Part shown: positions 57,519 to 64,000 of the stretch, piece by piece
How the letters are laid out: the number at the start of each line of letters is the position of its first letter
How positions within the stretch are numbered: position 1 is the stretch's first letter
Assembly (NCBI GenBank): GCA_032622095.1
Contig: CP136065.1
Location: forward strand, 208,112,151-208,176,150
Direction of reading: 5' to 3'
DNA length: 64,000 bases
Origin: Siphonodentalium dalli
Lineage: Eukaryota > Mollusca > Scaphopoda > Gadilida > Siphonodentaliidae
Notes under the pieces: model-generated
Seen by the model: only the letters and a program-made list of their open reading frames with translations
What the model was told of the DNA's origin: nothing
Database searches by the model: none
Translations under genes and position numbers: made by a program

Positions 57519-57909
57519 CTTGAATCTTCATGAAGATGAAGCTGCTCTGTTGGAGGCCAATTTTTCTTCTTGCACATCGCAATCTCCGCAATCCTGCCGG
57601 TGACACACCTGGTGAGAGCAATTTGGCTGTAGATGCCACTGAAACTGCAGGGTAGAATTGCAGTGCCTTTAGTTGAGTAATTATTGGAGTTGGAATTCTG
57701 CTTCTAGGTGTTGTTACCGATCTTGAGCGTGTTGGTCCTGATCCATCATCACTGCTTGATGATGAATTATGTCGCGAAACGGCAGTCCGTACAAGAGTTG
57801 GTATAAGACTCTTACATTTACTTTCATCACTGCTCGAAGAAGCTCTCAGCAGGGCACATCCAAGACTTCGGGCCAGGCTACCAGCAGTTTGATCTGTACC
57901 ATTTGCACT
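57519..57909 (-). CDS. Candidate internal exon, Ser-rich protein
   Basis: Acceptor tcatgtatag at 57910 and donor caag/gtacat at 57519 bracket 130 codons that are open without a start. They read SANGTDQTAGSLARSLGCAL, an acidic Ser run (SSSSDES, SSSSSDDGS), then SRSVTTPRSRIPTPIITQLK and SPAGLRRLRCARRKIGLQQ. A length of 390 bp open with splice sites at both ends in AT-rich DNA supports a real exon. The protein region is Ser/Arg-rich and probably disordered, with possible phosphorylation sites. Domain and function are not recognised. It is probably linked to the exon at 58247-58349; the link to 50285-50358 is unproven (phase mismatch). Confidence 0.6.
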
Positions 57910-58176
57910 CTATACATGACAGTTTGAACTGTAATCTCACCAGAATTTACAGGGACGTCTGACAGGGCTTATATTTCGGCGAGAATCCAAATCTAGATTC
58001 TAGATTCTAGAAATATATGCCCTAGACGAGTGATGACCTAGCCCCCACCCAAGCTTGGCATGTAACGTTGAACATTAACAAGTTACCTCGATCCTCCACT
58101 GGAATAATTAATAGTTTTCTCGGCATTTCTTACCATAATAATATAAAATAAGTGAGGGAAAAAAAATGTGCGAGTG

Positions 58177-58233
58177 GGGGGGGGGGGAAGATACCCAGGG
58201 TGGGGGGGAAGATACCCAGGGTGGGGGGGGGGA
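58177..58233. repeat. Poly-G tract with two gatacccagggtggggg units
   Basis: Runs of 7-10 G alternate with gaagatacccaggg. Read on the minus strand it is C-rich intron sequence next to the exon donor. Runs this long are error-prone in sequencing, so length is uncertain. Confidence 0.85.
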
Positions 58234-58246
58234 GATATCGTGTTAC

Positions 58247-58349
58247 ACCGGTACCAAACAATCGTGGAGTCGATGTAATAGCAGTATGAATTGCAGAGCT
58301 TGTGCTGGGCACAGCAGGCTGTGGACTAGAAGCTTCGCTGGCAAAGAAT
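58247..58349 (-). CDS. Candidate exon, Ser/Thr/Pro-rich
   Basis: A strong acceptor (tttcttttcttccag) precedes FFASEASSPQPAVPSTSSAI then HTAITSTPRLFGTG, ending at a GTAACA donor. An alternative donor GTACCG is 10 bp upstream. With the GTAACA donor the phase (0) matches the start of the exon at 57519-57909. Composition resembles a disordered linker. No upstream exon was identified. Confidence 0.5.
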
Positions 58350-58758
58350 CTGGAAGAAAAGAAAAAAAATACATCTGTAGTTTGTGCTTTTGTACTTATT
58401 TTATTGATATATATAAGAATGACAGTGTGTGTTGTAAATTTGGAAATATTTTCGTAAAAATAACTACTTTGAACAAGATTATTTTAGAGTTCTATTTTAT
58501 CACCCTCTACTTGAGTGTTTCGCATCACTTTTATGGTTATATTCACCACATTGAGAAACACAACAGACCCATATTATTGCAATATATTGTGTTCAAAATG
58601 GCATATTACTGTGCTTCTGTAATTACATGTTCTGCATCTAATAATAATAATATTACCACACAGAAGACTGAGAAGAGCAAATGATTATTTATTAGCTTAC
58701 CAATTATAAACAAACAATAACAAATAATAATAACGCAAATATGTCACACCTGGAAGGG

Positions 58759-60110
58759 TAGTCCAAGTCTTCTCGTACTAAAATCGGCTAAGATATTGGG
58801 ATGGAGGTGCCGGTCTTTAGTCCAAGCCCGCTTCTATACCAATCCTATCACACGAGTTACGCCCACGATCTGTGGCGGGAATCTGTGGTGTATTTTACTC
58901 GATTTACCTAATGAATCAATACATGATGCTATATACATCGGAAAGAGAGACATATCATGGTCATAATGGTGTATAATAATCTAACTTTCATGTTAAATTA
59001 CGCATAGAATATTCCGGTTGATTGTCACCAACATCGCTGTTTTTTCTGTTTGTTTACTTAACTGAAAGCCGAACTCAGGTTCCGAAGAACTTCGGCATTG
59101 TCCGGTGTTTGTTCTGAGTATTCTAGTTTCCGTTTCTATATATAGCGCGGGGTTTTCCGAACAAAATAGCGAAAACCGATCGCCGCAAAGTCCAGTTTCC
59201 AATGTGCTTTGAGAACAATTCCCGCACTAAAAACTTAATGACATAATGGAGGATCAGAAAGGTAGTTTTGTTGACAATTTTCACAAGCAACTTGTCAAAA
59301 TTGGAGCAAATTAGAACTCTTGTGTCTGACTTGCCATGTGTGATTTTCATCCATGTGCATTTTGACTTTTGTGTTGATAAAATAATAGGAGAACCGAATC
59401 ACACAGTTTCGAAATATAGTTCTTCCGTTTTAGTGGGACTTTTCAAACTTAAGGTTAAAAATTTATACAAATTTTGTTTGATTTTTTGTGTGCTTAACAA
59501 GAGCAGTATATTGCTCTGTTCGCTTAGTATATATCTTAAGTCCACCAAATGTGGGAAATGTAGCACCATATTATTTATTCTAATGGTCGTTGTGTTTACA
59601 CTGTTTTAAACTTTGAGAGGGTTGTAATTCCCCGTAATTTATTTAATGTATTACATTTATATCTTCAATGTTTAATTAATCTATTTATTTTTTATTTATT
59701 GACACACATAATTACGATTACAATGGAGAATTCATCGTAATTTGCGTTGTCAGTCGAAAATCTACGGAATATTTTCAACGGAAAATGCCGAACACAGTTC
59801 GCGAGGTCAACTGAGTTCGCATACTTTAAAATTTTTTTAAACATTGCGGTAAATGTCTCTTTTCGCATTAAATTACCGCTTTCAATTCACAACTGATGTG
59901 GGTTTCAGATCAAATAGCATGTCTTCTGCGGAAAATATCCGTTTATTGTCGCAATTGTGATATTTTATTTCATATAATTGTGGTTTTATTTGAGCGGGTC
60001 ACTAACGCTTAAGTCGTGTCATAAGAATGCATGGGCCTGGAACTCGGACTAAAGACCGGCACCTCCATCCCAATATCTTAGCCGGTTTTAGTACGAGAAG
60101 ACTTGGACTA
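58759..60110. mobile_element. Non-autonomous MULE-like element (1352 bp)
   Basis: The left end tagtccaagtcttctcgtac and onward to cggtctttagtcc is the reverse complement of the right end ggactaaagaccgg...gtacgagaagacttggacta, with ~67-bp terminal inverted repeats and one or two mismatches. It is flanked by perfect 9-bp direct repeats ctggaaggg (58750-58758 and 60111-60119). A 9-bp duplication with long inverted repeats is typical of Mutator-like elements; Rehavkus is another 9-bp family. Short internal frames (for example plus 59268-59609) show no transposase motif. Confidence 0.9.
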
Positions 60111-60388
60111 CTGGAAGGGAAGCCGAGCAACTTTGAGGCAAACTCAAATATGGAAGCGTTGTTGTGGAACGTTTAATATTGATTTGCCGGAATAATCACT
60201 TCAAAAGATTATTGTCTCCGCACATCAAAAGGAACAACAAATCACAAAAACGGACAATTTGGATTGCAATGCATTTATGTATATAAAATGTAATTTACTA
60301 GTAACTTAGTCCCCATGACAGTGATGAATATGCAACCAATGATCACTTTTATTGCAATTTGGTCATTGTGAAAAAAAAATGCCTTTAA

Positions 60389-60771
60389 CCCTTTACCCAA
60401 CAGAACGGCCAAAACCGGCCAAATAAAGCTTCAACAGCCTAAAATATCTTCGGTCTGTCTCAATAGAACCATACAAATATGGATATCATTGGAACCGGCT
60501 CCTTGACCACATTGTGATAGTTACAGTTATGCCCTGTGCCAATGCATTCTCTTATATATGCGAGTCGACCATAGGTCGCCTCGCATATATAAGAGAATGC
60601 ATTGGCCTAAAAAAAATCTTTTTTTACCATTTTTTCTTACATTCTTTAACAATTTTATAATTTTTAATGTGTTAAGCCAATGCATTCTCTTTATATATGC
60701 GAGGCGACCTATGGTCGACTCGCATATATAAGAGAATGCATTGGCACAGGGCCGTTCTGTTGGGTAAAGGG
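60389..60771. mobile_element. TTAA-flanked nested-palindrome MITE (383 bp)
   Basis: TTAA lies at 60385-60388 and 60772-60775. The ends CCCTTTACCCAACAGAACGG and CCGTTCTGTTGGGTAAAGGG are perfect inverted repeats. Two hairpins (60538-60606 and 60676-60745) are framed by ccctgtgccaatgc and gcattggcacaggg. The hairpin loops (gtcgaccataggtcgcc and ggcgacctatggtcgac) are themselves complementary to each other, so the whole interior is a palindrome of palindromes. Confidence 0.93.
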
Positions 60772-60779
60772 TTAATACT

Positions 60780-61264
60780 TTTATCAGAACTACGAAAGAA
60801 AAGTAGTCTGAATTGAAGCAGGCGACAATTATTTACGGCAACATACGCCGACTGAGAATGGTGTGCACATATATATGTATACAATTAATTTAATGTACAT
60901 GTTAATGACACATTACAATTATTGAATTAACGACCCCATTACTTTAGCGACAATGAGTGATTAAGTCCTGGTCAAAGATATCAGCACCCCTACTTCTGGA
61001 TATATTGCTGAGCGGCTAATGACCCAAAAAGAAACATTGCATCATAAACAGAAAACTCATTTCGAATATATATATTGTTTATATGCATCACATACAGTAT
61101 ACTTACTTGTCCAGGAGAATTTTCGCGATCATCGGCTGAAGCTGTTTATTGACAGAACTGATTATCCTAACTACTTGTGAATTTGTGCATGGACATTCTA
61201 AATATTCATACGAGTTGATATGACCCTGATGTATTCAATCCCTATGTATGGCTCTAAAAGTTAT
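60780..61264. other. Unique DNA, nothing recognised
   Basis: No repeats or motif-bearing frames. It may hold the 3' UTR of the minus-strand PHD-finger gene. Confidence 0.4.
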
Positions 61265-61954
61265 TTACATACAATCGGTACAAAGAAACTGGTAATTAGG
61301 CTTATTGGCTTTATCCCATTTAGAATTACTTGTCAGACCAGCACATTTCCTATGAACCCATAAGTTACATTTCGCACACTGAATCCAGCACTTTGCCCTG
61401 CCAACTGTGCCACAAACTTTACAAATCACAGGATTCACAGCACTATCATCCTTACGTTCCTGCCCCTTGTTAGAATTTCCAGACGATGAATCAACAACCT
61501 TTTTCTTCTTACTGTCTTTCCCTGTCAATGATTTCTCATCACTTTTCCTCTTCTTCTCCTTTGAGACTTGTATTTGCTTCCTGTGAGCCATTTCTTTGTT
61601 GATTGCCAAATCGGTCATATAGTCCCTTCTGTATTGACTGAGCATTACAAGAAGGAATTTCCACACTATTTCTTCATAAAGTTCTATAAGAAGAGAGGCC
61701 TTAACAACGATGGAATCGAGTTGACATGATATTGAGTCCTGAGTATTGATAATACTGTCGTCATTTATGTCTTTCAATGCTCTCATGAAATACTGATACA
61801 ATTCGTTGTCTGCCATAATCTGTTTGATACAGTACTGATTCAGATCAGTTCCATGAATATTCAGAGTTTCGTTGTTCACAAGCCTTGAAATAGCGTGCCT
61901 GTCATTTGCAGAATGAGGTCCCCAGAGGGTGAATTTAGTGATGCTACCCCGCAT
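61265..61954 (-). CDS. PHD-finger protein, N-terminally rearranged
   Basis: A 229-codon frame. Residues ~10-130 form an uncharacterised, mostly helical region (TLWGPHSANDRHAISRLV, GTDLNQYCIKQIMADNELYQ). Residues ~130-170 are a Lys/Ser-rich linker (KKRKSDEK, DSKKKKVVD), a likely nuclear localisation signal. The C-terminus is a PHD finger, CKVC..C..CAKC..WVHRKC..CTDC, with the Cys4-His-Cys3 ligands and the Trp before His in place. PHD fingers read histone H3 tails or act as zinc modules in TE proteins. The presumed start (MRGSITKF) lies inside a rearranged 40-bp repeat, so the true N-terminus is probably lost or upstream. It may be a fragment of a larger TE-encoded protein, since the neighbouring TatD gene has the same orientation. 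Confidence 0.7.
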   Translation of the reverse strand: MRGSITKFTLWGPHSANDRHAISRLVNNETLNIHGTDLNQYCIKQIMADNELYQYFMRALKDINDDSIINTQDSISCQLDSIVVKASLLIELYEEIVWKFLLVMLSQYRRDYMTDLAINKEMAHRKQIQVSKEKKRKSDEKSLTGKDSKKKKVVDSSSGNSNKGQERKDDSAVNPVICKVCGTVGRAKCWIQCAKCNLWVHRKCAGLTSNSKWDKANKPNYQFLCTDCM

Positions 61955-62053
61955 AGCAGGCTAGCATCACCAAATTCACCCTCTGGGAACCTCATTCTGC
62001 TGAGGTGTAAGCAGAATGAGGTCCCCAGGGGGTGAATTTGGTGATGCTAGCCC
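61909..62053. repeat. ~42-bp repeat in direct and inverted copies
   Basis: gcagaatgaggtccccagag-ggtgaattta (61910-61951) is followed by its inverted copy (ggctagcatcaccaaattca...cctcattctgc, 61959-62000) and again by a direct copy (62011-62052). The first two copies form a foldback. The repeated segment corresponds to the coding text SITKFTLWGPHSA of the PHD-finger frame. Confidence 0.92.
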
Positions 62054-62059
62054 CCTATT

Positions 62060-62110
62060 TCAAGGCTTGAGTTCCATGAATATTCAGAGTTTCGTTCATA
62101 ATTTTTTAGC
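62060..62110. repeat. Rearranged copy of PHD-gene coding DNA
   Basis: caaggcttgagttccatgaa and tattcagagtttcgttcata duplicate pieces of 61850-61900 (caagccttgaaatag, ttccatgaatattcagagtt, tcgttgttcac) in altered order. It looks like a local rearrangement accompanying the 42-bp repeat. Confidence 0.75.
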
Positions 62111-62285
62111 AATTCATACATTGTCGCATGAAAAATTCAAATATGTCATCACTGATCGATGTAAGTCCCCTCGACATTCTGACGCCTTGATGTTACCTCC
62201 AGACTCTCCCGATCTGAAGATGACGTCATCAGTATGTCCTCTGAAATCCTCACCTAAGGGTGATCATTTGTTTGTCTCTTGGACC

Positions 62286-63588
62286 TTATTGGAATGTTGG
62301 TAATTTGCAAATTTCATAAAGAGTGGTAGCATTGTTATTGGTGTAATGGAGGACTTCTTGAGTTGTCTCTCCTCTGATGATGGCTACACACTCTGCTATT
62401 TCCCCCAATAAGGCCGGAGAAGTGTACGGTCGTCCCGACATCTGCTTGTTGAAATAGGGTGCATCTGTCTCCAATATTAGCCGATCTTTAGGAATAGCTG
62501 CTATGCAGCCTTTTGTGGATTGGCGAACCAGAAACATGACCCATTGATTCCGAAATAAGTATTTCGAAACCGATCACTCCATGCTTGGACGATATCTGGA
62601 GTACCCATGAAGGAGTGGAAATGGAATTTCCTTCTGGATAGACACTCACTTGAGCAGATGTTGAGACCAACATGACTGACGTCCCTTGACCATGGGTCGC
62701 TTTTGTCGCCATGCAAGTGTAGTACAATTGGCTTTTCCGCTACTGTCTTGGTGTGGTACAGTAGTCTGGTGAAAGCCAAATCCTGATCATAACGACCTTG
62801 TGGCGTGATACCGCGGATAGATCGGTCCAGCCCGATTTCTCCAACAGCTGTGACATGTGGGTCGTTTATTAGCTGGATCCATCTAGTAAATATGCTAACA
62901 TCAGTTAGCAGATGATATTGTTTGGGATGGACCCCCACTGCTGTCTTCCAATATGGGATGATGTTTGGGTATTCCAGTGGATCGCACATCACATTTACAC
63001 CACCGATGACCGTAACCGGAACCCTAGGCATTAGTTGGGTGATACTTGTCCGAATTGCCTCCATTGGTGATGTTAGTGACACGTGGATGCTTTTGCAAAG
63101 ACGATTGAGGTGAAAATGCGTATCAATCGCCATCAATGCCTGGGCCCTTTGATCTGGTCTTGCTGCACTGTGTGGTGGAGCTGTTGATTGCGACGGCCTT
63201 TGAGGCGTCGTTTCTTTCGGTGGTGGACCTTGCTTGGTGGCTTCTTTTCGAGTGGCCTTCTGTTGTGTTGGCTGCCTTGGGGCAGTCTTTTGTGGTGGCT
63301 GCTTTGTGGCAGACTTCTGTGTTGGCTGCTTTGGAGCAGTCGTTTGTTTAGTTACAGGTTTTAATAGCTCCTTATGAGGGGCCTTTTGTTGAGGCTTCAT
63401 CGGGTTGCAGTATGGCCTTGGAAATAATAATAACCTGCTGCAATTTGTGCATTGGGAGCGTTTTCTGGCATCGTTCCTCTATTTAAATCACTAATTTCCT
63501 TTTTCACTCGCTCCCTTGCCCCTTTGTCTTTATTAAGTGTGTGGATCTCCCTGATGATATCATGCCGTCCTATTTGGGACTGCTTTTT
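62286..63588 (-). pseudogene. TatD-family metal-dependent hydrolase (TATDN2-like), frameshifted
   Basis: The main frame starts at ATG 63400. Residues 1-88 are a low-complexity K/Q/T/P tail. Then come DTHFHL (HxH, residues 95/97), AVGVHPKQ, AVGEIGLD (Glu 188), IVLHLH (His 228) and FHFHSFMG (His 260/262), the TatD metal ligands in order. A frameshift near 62530 moves the rest to the frame ending at 62286, with RLILETDAPYF (final Asp), PALLGEIAECVA and NATTLYEI. All five ligand motifs are thus present across two frames. Upstream of 63400 another frame (KDKGARERVKKEISDLNRGT, to 63588) is open and probably the same gene, cut off by a repeat at 63589. TatD enzymes are 3'-5' DNA/RNA exonucleases or DNases. 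Expanded TATDN2-like copies in invertebrates are often TE-associated, which is family knowledge from memory. Confidence 0.8.
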
Positions 63589-64000
63589 AGCTCACCTGAG
63601 ACGAAGTCTCCGGTGGAGCTATAGTCATCACTCCTCGTCCGTCGTCTGTCCGTCCGTCCGTCAACTTTTTTAAAAACATCTTCTCCTCTGAAACCATCAT
63701 ACCGAATTGGTTCATATTTGGTGTGGATGTTCCCTAGGTGACTCTCATTCAGATTTGTTCAAATGAGGTCACTGGGTCAAATAGTTGTGAAACCAGGGCC
63801 ATAACTCTATTCCTCCACAGTAATTCTTACAACGACTTCTTGTCCATAACCATTGTGCCGATTTAGCTAATATTTGGTATGGAGGGTCCTTGGGGTACTG
63901 GTGTTCAGATTTGTTCAAATGAGGTCACCCGGTCAATTAGTTGAGAAACCAGGGCCATAACTCATAGTAATTCTTACAATGACTTCTTCTAAAAAAATAT
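63589..64000 (+). repeat. Hairpin-headed CGTCCGTC repeat, start of an array
   Basis: It begins with a 32-bp palindrome, agctcacctgagacgaagtc...ccggtggagct (63589-63620), then cgtcgtctgtccgtccgtcc. Two ~165-bp units follow (ttcatatttggtgtggatgt, cagatttgttcaaatgaggt and accagggccataactct near 63705-63810, again near 63865-63960). It runs off the window edge and interrupts the TatD gene's 5' part. Confidence 0.9.

Noticed and set aside
58130-58312. Pro-rich peptide frame over the poly-G tract
   Set aside because: It is produced by runs of C on the minus strand, and homopolymer length is unreliable. The neighbouring exon is better supported by splice sites.
33318-60771. Nested-palindrome MITEs appear at nearly regular ~6.5-7.0-kb spacing (33.3, 40.1, 46.9, 53.4, 60.4 kb)
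   Set aside because: The first interval is the segmental duplication. The other intervals separate unrelated sequence, and the elements have different ends and ages, so the spacing looks coincidental.
1-64000. tRNA or rRNA genes
   Set aside because: Looking for B-box-like ggttcgaatcc/ggttcgattcc text and rRNA core phrases by eye gave no convincing candidate. A tRNAscan-SE and Infernal run would be decisive.

Overview
The window is eukaryotic nuclear DNA from an animal. Open frames are short or broken, splice-site-flanked exons can be read, and most of the sequence is transposable elements (TEs) and tandem repeats. The mix fits a marine invertebrate, most likely a mollusc or other lophotrochozoan: Crypton tyrosine recombinase, protein-primed-type DNA polymerase B, KDZ/HMGXB3-like SWIM protein, ZBED-type hAT, LINE, gypsy, TATDN2-like TatD, many MITEs, and arrays headed by CGTCCGTC-type sequence. 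That placement is an inference; no host marker gene fixes the phylum.

Layout. 1-7 kb: a tandemly repeated ~1.9-kb unit (a partial upstream copy, two full copies, one deleted copy), each containing a 172-bp foldback. The last unit is split by a ~5.9-kb element with ~185-bp terminal inverted repeats (about 7041-12960), which itself carries a 914-bp Helitron-like insertion. 13-15.3 kb: more of the first repeat family and a 747-bp hAT MITE with perfect 8-bp target duplications. 15.6-20.5 kb: a decayed gypsy gag-pol remnant fused to one of two copies of a KDZ/HMGXB3-like gene fragment; between those copies lie two clusters of a 30-bp GC-rich minisatellite with an orientation switch. 20.5-26.4 kb: AT-rich DNA and a truncated family B DNA polymerase gene. 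26.4-41.2 kb: a recent ~6.8-kb tandem duplication, each unit holding a dead 5'-truncated LINE, a 23-bp degenerate repeat, a possible host terminal exon, a TTAA-flanked nested-palindrome MITE and a TCGAGATCTCGA minisatellite. 42.4-46.8 kb: arrays of ~164-bp units, one interrupted by a hAT transposase fragment. 47-61 kb: several TTAA-flanked MITEs, a candidate multi-exon host gene on the minus strand (49.7-58.3 kb), a Crypton recombinase gene in its apparent intron, and a 1.35-kb MULE-like element with 9-bp target duplications. 61-64 kb: a PHD-finger gene and a TatD-family nuclease gene, both minus strand, separated by a rearranged 40-bp inverted/direct repeat.

No prokaryotic operons, CRISPR arrays, rRNA or convincing tRNA genes were seen. 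The most unusual structure is a set of TTAA-flanked elements (33.3, 40.1, 46.9, 53.4 and 60.4 kb). They carry almost the same ~69-bp palindromic hairpin, often in pairs, inside terminal inverted repeats that differ between members.
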